DNA of 64,000 bases. Source: Ponticoccus alexandrii (GTDB lineage: Bacteria > Pseudomonadota > Alphaproteobacteria > Rhodobacterales > Rhodobacteraceae). This document shows positions 37,037 to 45,381 of this stretch, in pieces (the stretch's first letter is position 1; each line of letters begins with the position of its first letter). The position numbers and the translations under genes are program-made. The notes under the pieces are model-generated. The model had not been told where the DNA came from and made no database searches. It saw only the letters and a list, made by a program, of their open reading frames with translations. The DNA is taken from positions 1,922,001 through 1,986,000 of the forward strand of contig NZ_CP047166.1 in the NCBI RefSeq assembly GCF_016806125.1, in the 5' to 3' direction.

Positions 37037-37957
37037 TCAGCCGTTGGCGGGGCGGCCCGAGGCGCCGCCGTTCTGGATCGTCCAGTCCGCCGTGGCATTG
37101 ATACCGCCCAAGGGGAAGAAGTGCACGCGCTCGATGTTGAAATCGGGGTTCGCCGCCTTGTGTGCCGCCAGCTTGGTCAGCACCTCGGTCGGCTCGTAGG
37201 GCAGCAGCAGCTTGGTCACGTCCATGGCACGCTTTTGCAGAACCTTGAGCGAGGGGCCGACGCCACAGGCGATGGCGAACTTGATCAGGGTCTGCAGCTT
37301 TGCCGGACCCGCGATGCCAATGTGGATCGGCAGGTCGATGCCCTCGGCCTTCAGGCGGTCGGCCCATGCGATGATCGGATCGGCGTCAAAGGCGAACTGC
37401 GTCGCCAGTGCCATCTGGGCGTCCGTGCGCTCGGCGAAGGCCTGCTTCCAGCGCAGCGCCTCCATCACCGCCGCGTCGCCGCCGTCGGGGTCGATGTCGC
37501 GGTTGCCCTCGGGGTGACCGGCCACGTGCAGGCGGGTGAAGCCGTATTTGTCGAAAAGCCCGGTCTCCATCAGCTGCATGGAGGAGTGGAACTGCCCGTG
37601 CGGCTCGGACACGCCACCGGCCAGCAGCAGGGCTTGTTTCACGCCCGCCGCGTCGCGGTACATCTGCAGCCAGTGCTCCAGCGTGGCGGCATCGGGGATG
37701 ATGCGTGCGGGCAGATGGGGCATGACGGCGTAGCCCTCGATGGCCAGACGCGCGGCGGTGGCGACCATGTCTTTGATCGGGGTTCCGTCGATATGGGCGA
37801 TGTAGACGCGCGTGCCCTCGGGCAGCAGGTCGCGGAACGAGGTGACCTTGGCCGCGGTGCGCGGCATGACCTCGATGGAGTAGCCGTCGAGGAAGGCTTC
37901 GAGCGCGGCACTGCCGGGCTGTTGCGTTTCGCGCTTGCGGAAGTTCAGCAGGGCCAT
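37037..37957 (-). CDS. Methylenetetrahydrofolate reductase (MetF-like)
   Basis: A 306-residue TIM-barrel flavoprotein-like sequence of the MTHFR family. Landmarks are SIEVMPRTAAKV at about residue 27, YIAHIDGTPIKDMV, GYAVMPHLPARI, LLLAGGVSEPHGQFHSSM, LHVAGHPEGNRD and the ALATQFAFDADPII region. It would make methyl-THF for the methyltransferase in the same operon. Overall similarity to E. coli MetF looks distant, so a specialised reductase or a related one-carbon role is possible. ATG 37957 has GGAGA before it and is preferred over an in-frame ATG seven codons upstream. Confidence 0.85.
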   Translation of the reverse strand: MALLNFRKRETQQPGSAALEAFLDGYSIEVMPRTAAKVTSFRDLLPEGTRVYIAHIDGTPIKDMVATAARLAIEGYAVMPHLPARIIPDAATLEHWLQMYRDAAGVKQALLLAGGVSEPHGQFHSSMQLMETGLFDKYGFTRLHVAGHPEGNRDIDPDGGDAAVMEALRWKQAFAERTDAQMALATQFAFDADPIIAWADRLKAEGIDLPIHIGIAGPAKLQTLIKFAIACGVGPSLKVLQKRAMDVTKLLLPYEPTEVLTKLAAHKAANPDFNIERVHFFPLGGINATADWTIQNGGASGRPANG

Positions 37958-37989
37958 GAGTCTCTCCTTCAGGGTCATCGGGGCGGGGA

Positions 37990-38286
37990 TCAGGCGTGGC
38001 CGCCGTTGGCGATCAGCGCCTTCAGGCGATCGGCGTCGTATTCGGTGTCGAGGCGCGCGGCCTCGGCCTTGGCGGCCTCGTCCGGGTCGCCCTCGACCGT
38101 GCCGGAGGCGACCTTGCGCCATTCGGCGAGGTAGTCGTCGGTACCGGCGGCGCCGGACTTCATGGCGGCGCGGTCGATGGCCTGCTCGAACCGCTCGGGC
38201 AGCTGCACCTTGGAGCCACGGCGACCCTTGCCGACGATCACCTGCGCCGGGATGTCGCGCCAGTAGACGATGGTAAGCTCTGCCAT
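37990..38286 (-). CDS. Small Virulence_fact-family protein, first gene of the folate operon
   Basis: A 98-residue soluble protein (start AELTIVYWRDIPAQVIVGKG) that I match by eye to the conserved Virulence_fact family, a name that does not describe a proven function. It is rich in basic and acidic residues and has no cysteine. It leads the operon with the MetF-like, HAD and methyltransferase genes, an association I recall from other roseobacter genomes. This makes a role in corrinoid or methyl-THF chemistry plausible but unproven. Confidence 0.8.
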   Translation of the reverse strand: MAELTIVYWRDIPAQVIVGKGRRGSKVQLPERFEQAIDRAAMKSGAAGTDDYLAEWRKVASGTVEGDPDEAAKAEAARLDTEYDADRLKALIANGGHA

Positions 38287-38507
38287 GGGGCCGATTCCGT
38301 TCCTGCTTTCAACGCTGTTTAGCGGGGCGCGGCGCGGGGGCCGTGTCGGATTTCGACCCCTGCGGTGCCGCGAGCGACAGCACGGCGCCCGGCGCAAGGC
38401 CCCTGACGGGCCAATTTCCGCCATTGTTCGCCGGAATTGGGGAAATCGTCAGATTGACGCTGCATTGTTCTGGGACAGCTGGCACCACGGACGTCGGAAG
38501 GGACCGC

Positions 38508-39204
38508 ATGCCCATCGCGTTGAAGACACCCTGCGTGGCCTGCCAGGCTCTGCCGAAAGCCGCCTGCTCCTCGGTCAAACAGGCCCTTGCCCAGATTGAT
38601 CCGGGGGTGACACGGCCGCGTGGCGGGCTTGCCCTGAGTGAGGAGCATGACCTTTATCCCACCGTGCGCTTCCAGCGCCGCGTCTGGGACCGGCTGGCGA
38701 GGGCCTGGCGGTTCTGCGTTGTCCGCGACCCCGCCAGGCGCCTGATGTCGTGTTACACCGACATCGTTCAGGGCCGCGATGCGCTGCGCCACAGCCCGCG
38801 CCTGCGGCGGCGCGGGGATCTGCCGCTGGATCCCGATGCCGACACATTCTTTGCCAATCTCGCCCGGTATCGTGCGCGATCGTCCCTTGTGAAACATCAT
38901 GCCCTGGGCGCGGAGCTGTTCCTTGGCCGCGACTGCGCGCGCAACTACAACCATGTCTTTCGCACGTCGGAGCTGGCCTTTCTGGCGGCGGAACTGTCCG
39001 AACGCTCGGGCCGCTGGGTGGTCATGGCGCGCGCCAACCGTTCGGAAGGGGGGGCTGTCGGTGCACGATCTCTCCGGGGCTGCGGTGGACGCTATCAGGC
39101 CCTACCTCGACGGTGAATATGCCCTGTTGGCGACCTATTTTCAGAACCCGCTGGGCGCGCGCCTTTACGGCTCTTGCGCGGTGCCGGTCGCCCGCGTATC
39201 GTGA
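38508..39204 (+). pseudogene. Sulfotransferase-family protein, frameshifted at a G7 tract
   Basis: The first frame starts at ATG 38508 with MPIALKTPCVACQALPKAAC and shows the phosphosulfate-binding PKAACSSVK and the RFCVVRDPARRLMSCYTD segment typical of Sulfotransfer_2 proteins. It runs into unrelated residues after RANRSEGG. Deleting one base of the seven G residues at 39048-39054 joins it to a frame reading LSVHDLSGAAVDAIRPYL and YATYFQ-like family residues to TGA 39204. The repaired protein is about 231 residues. The shift could be a true mutation, a slippage site, or a sequencing error. Substrate unknown. Confidence 0.78.
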
Positions 39205-39237
39205 TGCATAAGTAGATATCGGAAAAGGCGCATCGTC

Positions 39238-40350
39238 ATGGCGCCAGAGCGTCCCAAGGCTGCGGGCGCTTTCCCGAAACCGGTAGAGAGTCCCGCGCCT
39301 GAACGGCCCGATCCGCATGCGTTGTATGCAGCGCTGGATCTGGGCACAAACAGTTGTCGCATGCTGATTGCCCAACCCAAGGGCAGCCAGTTTCACGTGC
39401 TGGACAGTTTCTCGAAGTCGGTCCAGCTGGGCCAAGGGCTTGAGAAATACGGAAAACTCAGTCGCGCCTCGATGGGGCGGACGGTTTCCGCGCTGCGCGT
39501 CTGCCGACAGAAAATCGAGCGGCACAAGGTCTCGCGCATGCGCCTTGTGGCGACGGAGGCCTGCCGCCGGGCGCGCAACGCCCGCGAGTTCATCCGGCAT
39601 GTCAAGGCCGAGACCGGGCTGAGCCTGGAAATCATTCAGCCGGAGGAAGAAGCGCGCCTTGCGGTGATCTCCTGCGCGCCGCTGGTGTCCACCAAGACAG
39701 AGCAACTTCTGGTTGTCGACATCGGCGGCGGGTCCACCGAACTGGTGTGGATCGACCTCAGCCGGGTCGAGCCGCGCGAACGCCCGCGGGCGATCATGCG
39801 CCTGCATGCCGGGTTCCATCCGCCCGACAGCCCCTTTCCAACCGCGAAGGTGGTGGACTGGATCTCTGTGCCGCTTGGGGTGGCGACCCTGCGGGACCAG
39901 TTCTCGGACGTGGTGGACGACGCCGGACGCTATGCGCTGATGAGCTGGTACTTTGAAGAAAATCTCGCAGAATTCAGCCCTTACCAGGATGAGCAAACGC
40001 GCGAAGGGTTCCAGATCGTGGGCACCTCGGGCACGGTTACAACGGTCGCGGCCTCGCATCTTGGCCTGCGGCGCTACGACCGGACCAAGGTGGACGGGCT
40101 GCGCATGACTTCTGACCAGATCGAGGCGGTGATCCAGGGCTACCTGGAAATGGGTCCGGCCGGGCGGCGTCAGGATCCGCGTATCGGGCCGGACCGGCAC
40201 GCGCTGATCATGTCCGGTTCGGCGATCCTTCAGGCGCTTCTGCGGGTCTGGCCGACGGATAGGCTTTCGGTGGCCGACCGGGGGCTGCGCGAGGGGCTTT
40301 TGTATGCGCAGATGTCAGCGGATGGCGTTCTGGAAGATGGGCCTTTATAG
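39238..40350 (+). CDS. ppx: Exopolyphosphatase / guanosine pentaphosphate phosphohydrolase
   Basis: A 370-residue Ppx/GppA family enzyme of the actin-like ATPase fold. The phosphate-1 loop is [13 protein letters not shown] at about residues 32-44, [12 protein letters not shown] is near 103, and the second loop [13 protein letters not shown] is near 160. The third is [11 protein letters not shown] near 263. It lacks the C-terminal HD-like extension of E. coli Ppx, as is usual in alphaproteobacteria. It may hydrolyse polyphosphate or pppGpp; sequence does not decide. An 8-base hairpin and a repeat copy separate it from rlmE. Confidence 0.9.
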   Translation: MAPERPKAAGAFPKPVESPAPERPDPHALYAALDLGTNSCRMLIAQPKGSQFHVLDSFSKSVQLGQGLEKYGKLSRASMGRTVSALRVCRQKIERHKVSRMRLVATEACRRARNAREFIRHVKAETGLSLEIIQPEEEARLAVISCAPLVSTKTEQLLVVDIGGGSTELVWIDLSRVEPRERPRAIMRLHAGFHPPDSPFPTAKVVDWISVPLGVATLRDQFSDVVDDAGRYALMSWYFEENLAEFSPYQDEQTREGFQIVGTSGTVTTVAASHLGLRRYDRTKVDGLRMTSDQIEAVIQGYLEMGPAGRRQDPRIGPDRHALIMSGSAILQALLRVWPTDRLSVADRGLREGLLYAQMSADGVLEDGPL

Positions 40351-40351
40351 A

Positions 40352-40373
40352 ACGATTTTTCGGGGAAAATCGT
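40352..40373. terminator. Bidirectional-type hairpin after ppx
   Basis: ACGATTTT (40352-40359) pairs with AAAATCGT (40366-40373) around TCGGGG, starting two bases after the ppx stop. With A and T in the stem it resembles a bidirectional terminator, yet rlmE follows on the same strand. Confidence 0.55.
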
Positions 40374-40376
40374 ACT

Positions 40377-40430
40377 GGGGGCGCTGCCCCCGTCCTTCGG
40401 ACTCCCCCGGGATATTTGGGACAGAAGAAA
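40377..40430 (+). repeat. Dispersed hairpin-tail repeat, copy E
   Basis: GGGGGC-GCT-GCCCCC (40377-40391), then a C-rich spacer and the tail GGGATATTTGGGACAGAAGA. It lies between ppx and rlmE, in the direction of both. Confidence 0.75.
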
Positions 40431-40442
40431 CAGGGGGCCGGG

Positions 40443-41153
40443 ATGGCAAAGGAGCCGAAGAACTCTTCGGGACGCGGACAACGCGATCTGAAGGTCAAGG
40501 TCAAGACCGCGCGGGGGCGCAAGACCTCGTCGACGCGCTGGCTGCAAAGGCAGCTGAACGACCCCTATGTGAAACGCGCGCGGACTGAAGGGTATCGTGG
40601 AAGAGCGGCTTTCAAGATACTGGAAATAGACGATAAATACAGGTTTTTGGTGCCCGGCGCCCGGGTCGTCGACCTGGGGTGCGCGCCCGGTGGCTGGTGC
40701 CAGGTTGCGGTGCCGCGCGTCAACGCGCTTGGCGAGAAGAGCGGCAAGGCGCAGGGCTTCGTGCTGGGGGTCGACCTGCAGGCTGTCGATCCGATTGCCG
40801 GCGCCGAGCTGCATCAGCTCGACTTCATGGAGGAGGGCGCTGACGACAAGGTGAAAGTCTGGCTTGGCGGGCGCGCGGATGTGGTGATGTCGGACATGGC
40901 GGCGGCCTCGTCGGGGCACAAGCAGACCGATCACCTGCGGATCATTTCGCTGTGCGAGGCGGCGGCCGAACTGGCGTTCGACGTGCTCGAACCCGGCGGG
41001 ACCTTCGTGGCAAAGGTGCTTGCGGGTGGCGCTGAGGGATCCCTGCAGCAGGTTCTCAAGCAGCGTTTCGACAAGGTGGCGAATTACAAACCTCCGGCAA
41101 GCCGTTCCGATTCATCGGAAAAATTTGTTGTCGCAACGGGGTTCAGGGGCTGA
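40443..41153 (+). CDS. rlmE: 23S rRNA (uridine-2'-O-)methyltransferase
   Basis: RlmE (FtsJ/RrmJ) methylates the 2'-OH of U2552 in 23S rRNA. The 236-residue protein carries an extra basic N-terminus ([20 protein letters not shown]) before the core. The catalytic Lys is K58 in YRGRAAFKI. The SAM site is [15 protein letters not shown] at about 76-90. [15 protein letters not shown] holds the catalytic Asp, and [12 protein letters not shown] precedes the last Lys. ATG 40443 is close behind the repeat copy, with GGGGGCCGGG as the only ribosome-binding-like sequence. Confidence 0.95.
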   Translation: MAKEPKNSSGRGQRDLKVKVKTARGRKTSSTRWLQRQLNDPYVKRARTEGYRGRAAFKILEIDDKYRFLVPGARVVDLGCAPGGWCQVAVPRVNALGEKSGKAQGFVLGVDLQAVDPIAGAELHQLDFMEEGADDKVKVWLGGRADVVMSDMAAASSGHKQTDHLRIISLCEAAAELAFDVLEPGGTFVAKVLAGGAEGSLQQVLKQRFDKVANYKPPASRSDSSEKFVVATGFRG

Positions 41154-41275
41154 GATCCAAGCTTTTCTTCTTTTGAACCCGCAGCGGCCCGCGTCGCCTG
41201 CCGAAAGATATGTCCGTTCCGGGGCCAGCCCCGTTGGTCTGTGTTCTTGTCCTTTCGCGGGGCCGAAAAAAGCCG

Positions 41276-41302
41276 CGTCGGGGATTGACCAATACCCCGA
41301 CG
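41276..41302. promoter_or_regulatory. Perfect inverted repeat upstream of the lipoprotein-lcdH unit
   Basis: CGTCGGGG (41276-41283) and CCCCGACG (41295-41302) flank ATTGACCAATA. TTGACC inside could be a -35 element, so a protein bound here would block or activate the promoter. It lies 46 bases before the lipoprotein start. Confidence 0.5.
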
Positions 41303-41347
41303 GGCGGTCTGTTTCGGTCAGGCTGCTTCATGAAAGGTCGGGTGGCG

Positions 41348-41809
41348 ATGATAAGGATGCGATGGTGGGCTTTCTGCGTCCTGGCGGGATGCACCGCGAT
41401 GGAGTCGCCGAAGACCTCGGTGTCGGTCCCCATGCGCAATCCGACCGCTTCGGTCGCGTCGCAATCCGACGTCACGGTCGGTCGGCTCGCCGGCCCCTGG
41501 AGGATCGTGCAGGGCGCCGGTGTGGCGCCCGGCGGCATGGTTCGGGTGGAGGCAGACAGGATCGTTCTGGACGGAGTCGCCCTGCCGCTGCGCCCCTTGG
41601 GGCAAGGCCGGTTCCGAATGGGCGACGAGGTGGTCTGGGTGCATTGGCTGGACTTCGACAATCGGACGGCGGCCTTGGGGAGCCCTGACGGGTCGCGGGT
41701 CTGGATCATGGATCGCATCGGTGATCCGGGGGAGAGGCTGGACGCCGCACGCGAAATCCTGGCCTGGTACGGCTATGACGTGTCGCGGCTGGGCCGGGCG
41801 CCGCAATGA
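41348..41809 (+). CDS. Small lipoprotein, lipocalin-like
   Basis: A 153-residue exported protein. The start MIRMRWWAFCVLAGC provides a very short signal with lipobox LAGC. An in-frame ATG six codons earlier (41330) would give a more usual length, so the start is uncertain. The mature part begins with a polar stretch and then shows RLAGPWRIVQ and short beta strands, resembling small lipocalin-like domains. Its stop overlaps the start of the carnitine dehydrogenase gene by four bases, so they are coupled. The role is unknown. Confidence 0.72.
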   Translation: MIRMRWWAFCVLAGCTAMESPKTSVSVPMRNPTASVASQSDVTVGRLAGPWRIVQGAGVAPGGMVRVEADRIVLDGVALPLRPLGQGRFRMGDEVVWVHWLDFDNRTAALGSPDGSRVWIMDRIGDPGERLDAAREILAWYGYDVSRLGRAPQ

Positions 41810-43215
41810 GAAAGCTGGCCTGCGTCATCGGCGGCGGCGTGATCGGGGGCGGCTGGGTGGCGCGTTTTGCCGTGATGGGCTGGGATGTCCGGGTCTTCGA
41901 CCCGGATCCGCGCGCCGCCGAGAGGATTGGCGCCGTCATGAAAGGCGCAGAGCGGGCCTTGCCGATGCTGTTCGAGTCCGCCATGCCCAAGCCGGGACGG
42001 GTGAGTTATCACGCGACGCTTGCCGAGGCGGTGCAGGGCGCCAGCTATATCCAGGAAAGCGTGCCGGAGAGGTTGGATCTGAAAACGGCTGTTTTTCAGG
42101 ATATTCAGCGCCATTGTTCATGTGATGCTGTCATCGCATCCTCGACCAGCGGTTTTCGGCCGTCGCAGCTGCGCGACGGGCTGGAGCGACCCGAGCAGCT
42201 TGTTGTGGCACATCCTTTCAACCCGGTTTACCTTCTGCCGCTAGTGGAGTTGGTTCAGGGCGCGAGCTTTGATCCTTACTTTACTGATAAGGCAGAGAAA
42301 ATTATGACAGAAATCGGGATGTATCCGTTGCGGATCCGGGCCGAGATCGACGCCCATATCGCCGATCGGCTGCTGGAGGCGGTCTGGCGTGAGGCGCTTT
42401 GGCTTGTGAAGGATGGCCTCGCCACGACACAGGAGATCGACGACTCGATCCGCTATGGCTTCGGTCTGCGGTGGGCGCAGATGGGCCTGTTCGAGACCTA
42501 TCGCATCGCCGGGGGCGAAGCCGGGATGGCGCATTTCCTGGAACAGTTCGGCCCGGCCCTGAAATGGCCGTGGAGCAGGTTGACGGAGGTGCCGGACCTT
42601 GATGCGGATCTGGTGAAAACCATTTCGGATCAATCGGATGCACAATCCGGCAATCTGGGCATCGGGGATCTGGAACGGGTGCGCGACGACAGCCTTGTGG
42701 CGATCCTGCGCGCATTGAAGGGGCAGGGTGCGGCGGCGGGCAAGCTGTTGAAAGAGCAGGATGATCGCCTGCGCGGTCCGCTTGGCGACGGGGTGCCGCT
42801 GGTGACGGTGCGAAGAAAGGTGCCGGTCGACTGGACCGACAGCAATGGGCACATGAACGAGGGGCGCTATGGGCAGGTCTTTAGCGATGCCTCGGAAGCG
42901 CTGATGGCGCATGTCGGCGCCGATCAGGCCTATATCGCGGCGGGGCATAGCTATTTTACCGCCGAAACCAACATCAAATATCACGCGGAAACCCTTGCCG
43001 CAGAATATATTATTGTCGAGACGCGTGTTGCGCTTGGCGCCGGGAAGAAGCTGCGCCTGCTGCATGAGATGAAAGGACACGGCGGCGATACACGCGCCAC
43101 GTGCGATCAGTTCTTGTTGCATGTGTCGCTTGAGACGCGGCGCTCTTGTCCTCCGCTGCCGGATGTCCGACAGAGGGTCGAGGCTTTGGCCAGCGCGCAT
43201 GCCACGGCGCTCTGA
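41806..43215 (+). CDS. lcdH: L-carnitine dehydrogenase fused to a thioesterase domain
   Basis: A 469-residue fusion. Residues of about 1-310 are a 3-hydroxyacyl-CoA-dehydrogenase-type NAD enzyme (VIGGGVIGGGWVARF at 7-21, SSTSGFRPSQL, VVAHPFNPVYLLPLVELV). Residues of about 325-465 form a hot-dog thioesterase with DWTDSNGHMNEGRYGQVF and YFTAETNIKYHAETL. This architecture is known for carnitine 3-dehydrogenases that act with a dehydrocarnitine cleavage enzyme. The expected partner beta-keto acid cleavage enzyme is not in this window. Some segments (for example 42060-42320) look less GC-rich than neighbours. Confidence 0.88.
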   Translation: MRKLACVIGGGVIGGGWVARFAVMGWDVRVFDPDPRAAERIGAVMKGAERALPMLFESAMPKPGRVSYHATLAEAVQGASYIQESVPERLDLKTAVFQDIQRHCSCDAVIASSTSGFRPSQLRDGLERPEQLVVAHPFNPVYLLPLVELVQGASFDPYFTDKAEKIMTEIGMYPLRIRAEIDAHIADRLLEAVWREALWLVKDGLATTQEIDDSIRYGFGLRWAQMGLFETYRIAGGEAGMAHFLEQFGPALKWPWSRLTEVPDLDADLVKTISDQSDAQSGNLGIGDLERVRDDSLVAILRALKGQGAAAGKLLKEQDDRLRGPLGDGVPLVTVRRKVPVDWTDSNGHMNEGRYGQVFSDASEALMAHVGADQAYIAAGHSYFTAETNIKYHAETLAAEYIIVETRVALGAGKKLRLLHEMKGHGGDTRATCDQFLLHVSLETRRSCPPLPDVRQRVEALASAHATAL

Positions 43216-43275
43216 CCAAGGCGGAGGCAGCCGGTCAGAGCGGTGTTCTGGCCGACCGAAGGAGGAGACAACGAG

Positions 43276-44544
43276 ATGGATGACCGCGCCTTTCTGACGG
43301 GCCTGTTCGAGACGGCGGTTGCTGCTGCCGATCCGAAGAGGGCGCTGGCGCCCGTACTGCCGGAAAAGCCGAAGGGGCGCACGGTGGTCGTCGCGCTTGG
43401 CAAGGGGGCGGCGCAGCTGGCCGCCGCTTTCGAAGAGCTGTGGGATGCGCCGGTCGAGGGCGTCGTGGTCACGCGCTATGGCTATGCGGCGCCCTGTCGG
43501 CACCTGCCGGTGCTGGAGGCGGCGCACCCGGTGCCGGACGCGGCGGGGGAAAAGGCGGCGCAGGCGGTCTTTGACGCGGTCACAGGGCTGACGGAGGATG
43601 ACCTCGTGGTCGCGCTGGTCTGCGGCGGGGGGTCGGCCCTGCTGCCCGCGCCGCCAGAGGGGCTGACGCTGGAGGACGAACAGGCGCTGAACAAGGCATT
43701 GCTGACGTCAGGCGCACCCATTGGCGTGATGAACGCGATCCGCAAGCATGTCAGCCGGATCAAGGGCGGGCGGCTGGCCGCCGCCTGTGCGCCGGCGCGG
43801 GTCGTCAGTTTTGTGGTTTCGGACGTGCCGGGGGACGATCCGGCGCAGGTCGCCTCGGGGCCGACGGTGCCGGATTCGGTGACCCGCGACCATGCGCTGG
43901 CGCTGATCCGCACCCGGGGCATTCGCCTGCCCGAGCGGATCATGGCCCATATCGAGGGAGAGAGCGCCTCGGCCCCCGGGCCGGACGACCCGGTCTTTGC
44001 GCGCAACGCGGTCAAGGTCATCGCCTCGGCCCGGCTGTCGCTGGAGGCCGCGGCAGAGCAGGTTCGGGCCGCGGGGTTCGAGGCCGCGATCCTGTCGGAC
44101 GCGATCGAGGGCGAGGCAGCGGATGTCGGCGCGGTCCATGCGGCCATCGCGCGAGAGGTGGTCCTGCGCGACCGTCCCTTCACCAAGCCCGTGGTGATCC
44201 TTTCGGGGGGCGAAACGACCGTGACGCTGGGCGATACGCCGGGCCGGGGCGGGCGCAACACCGCTTTCCTGCTGGGCTTTGCCGAGGGCATCGAGGGGCT
44301 GGAGGGCATCACGGCGCTTGCGGCGGACACCGACGGGATCGACGGCAGCGAGGACAACGCCGGGGCCTTCGCCGACGGCGGGACACTGGCGCGCATCCGG
44401 GAAAATGGGCAGGACCCAAGGCAGTTTGTGCAGGATCAGGATCCCTACGGCGCCTTCGATGTGATCGGGGACATCTTCGCGCCCGGACCCACCGGGACCA
44501 ACGTGAACGATTTCCGGGCCATCCTGATCAGGGCACCTCAGTAG
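43276..44544 (+). CDS. Glycerate 2-kinase / MOFRL-family (TtuD-like)
   Basis: A 422-residue protein of the glycerate kinase type II family, with an N-terminal DUF4147 domain and the C-terminal MOFRL domain. Landmarks are VALGKGAAQLAAA, VALVCGGGSALLPAP, NAIRKHVSRIKGGRLA, VVSDVPGDDPAQVASGPTV, PVVILSGGETTVTLGD, GRGGRNTAFLLG and ALAADTDGIDGSEDNAGA. It phosphorylates D-glycerate to 2-phosphoglycerate and was long annotated as hydroxypyruvate reductase. AAGGAGGAGAC precedes ATG 43276. It probably serves C2/glyoxylate or serine-derived carbon. Its 3' end overlaps the next gene on the other strand by seven bases. Confidence 0.9.
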   Translation: MDDRAFLTGLFETAVAAADPKRALAPVLPEKPKGRTVVVALGKGAAQLAAAFEELWDAPVEGVVVTRYGYAAPCRHLPVLEAAHPVPDAAGEKAAQAVFDAVTGLTEDDLVVALVCGGGSALLPAPPEGLTLEDEQALNKALLTSGAPIGVMNAIRKHVSRIKGGRLAAACAPARVVSFVVSDVPGDDPAQVASGPTVPDSVTRDHALALIRTRGIRLPERIMAHIEGESASAPGPDDPVFARNAVKVIASARLSLEAAAEQVRAAGFEAAILSDAIEGEAADVGAVHAAIAREVVLRDRPFTKPVVILSGGETTVTLGDTPGRGGRNTAFLLGFAEGIEGLEGITALAADTDGIDGSEDNAGAFADGGTLARIRENGQDPRQFVQDQDPYGAFDVIGDIFAPGPTGTNVNDFRAILIRAPQ

Positions 44545-45290
44545 CTGTAGCCGAGCCGTGTCTCGAGGGTCAGGTCAAGCTGGTCCTTGAGGAAGGCAAG
44601 GTCCTCGGGCGAAAGCGCGGTTGGCGTCTCTGGGCGGTCCGCCACCGCTGGCCGGAACTTTGAACCAAGGCGTTTGACCACGGGGCGGAATTCTTTCGGC
44701 GCCGGCAGGTTCAGGGCGGCGCAGACCGCACGGACAAAACCCTCCGGGTTGGCCTGCGCGACCTCCATCCGGCACAGCAGCACCGTGCAGCCCCGGTCCA
44801 TGTAGGACAGCAGCGAGTCCAGTTTTGCCCGCCGCAGAGCGAAGAGATTGGCGAAGGGCAAGCCGGTCAGCGGGTGCCGGTCGTGCTGAAGCGGCTGCCC
44901 CGCACCACCCAGCGCCGCGACCTGCGGGAAATAACGCGGATGGTCCGCGACCGTGGCCCATGGCGCGCGCAGGAAGGCGGGGAAGCGCAACCTTTGCATC
45001 TCTGCCGGACAATGCCACGGCTTCGCGTGCATCGACAGCGCCCAGTGCCGCGCGTCGCGCACCGTGCAGACCACCATCGCATCCGCCGGGATCGCCGTCA
45101 TCTGGGGAAAGCCGTGCTTCCAGCCGAGGTCCTCCATCGGACGCAGCGCGGTGTTCCGCCCCAGCAGTCGCTTGACGAAATTCGTGCCGGACGAGCGTTC
45201 GCCGAAAACCTGAAACCGCGTGGGTGCGGTCGGGGCGCGCAGGATATGCAACCCGTTGGTGGCGAAATCGGGGCTGAGGCGGCTGCTCAT
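44538..45290 (-). CDS. Sulfotransferase-like protein, function unknown
   Basis: A 250-residue protein. The segment FQVFGERSSGTNFVKRLL near residues 25-42 resembles the nucleotide-binding loop of sulfotransferase-like proteins, and VVCTVRDARHWALSMHAKPW is typical of the second part. Cysteines are few. Neighbours include a glycosyltransferase (45382) and a membrane protein, so a role in modifying a surface glycan is possible. Another sulfotransferase family gene lies at 38508. ATG 45290 is taken, with upstream residues in frame ignored. Convergent overlap with the glycerate kinase gene. Confidence 0.7.
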   Translation of the reverse strand: MSSRLSPDFATNGLHILRAPTAPTRFQVFGERSSGTNFVKRLLGRNTALRPMEDLGWKHGFPQMTAIPADAMVVCTVRDARHWALSMHAKPWHCPAEMQRLRFPAFLRAPWATVADHPRYFPQVAALGGAGQPLQHDRHPLTGLPFANLFALRRAKLDSLLSYMDRGCTVLLCRMEVAQANPEGFVRAVCAALNLPAPKEFRPVVKRLGSKFRPAVADRPETPTALSPEDLAFLKDQLDLTLETRLGYSY

Positions 45291-45381
45291 GTCGCGTCCT
45301 TTTTCGCGCGATCCTAGGCCTTCGCTGCATGGAAGGCGATTCCGTTCTGCGCTAGGCTGCGTCAAAACAAGGAGCCCTCCG

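Noticed and set aside
40377-40442. A start codon for rlmE within the repeat copy (40416)
   Set aside because: The frame is open, but the repeat sequence would be translated as non-family residues; ATG 40443 gives the standard start.
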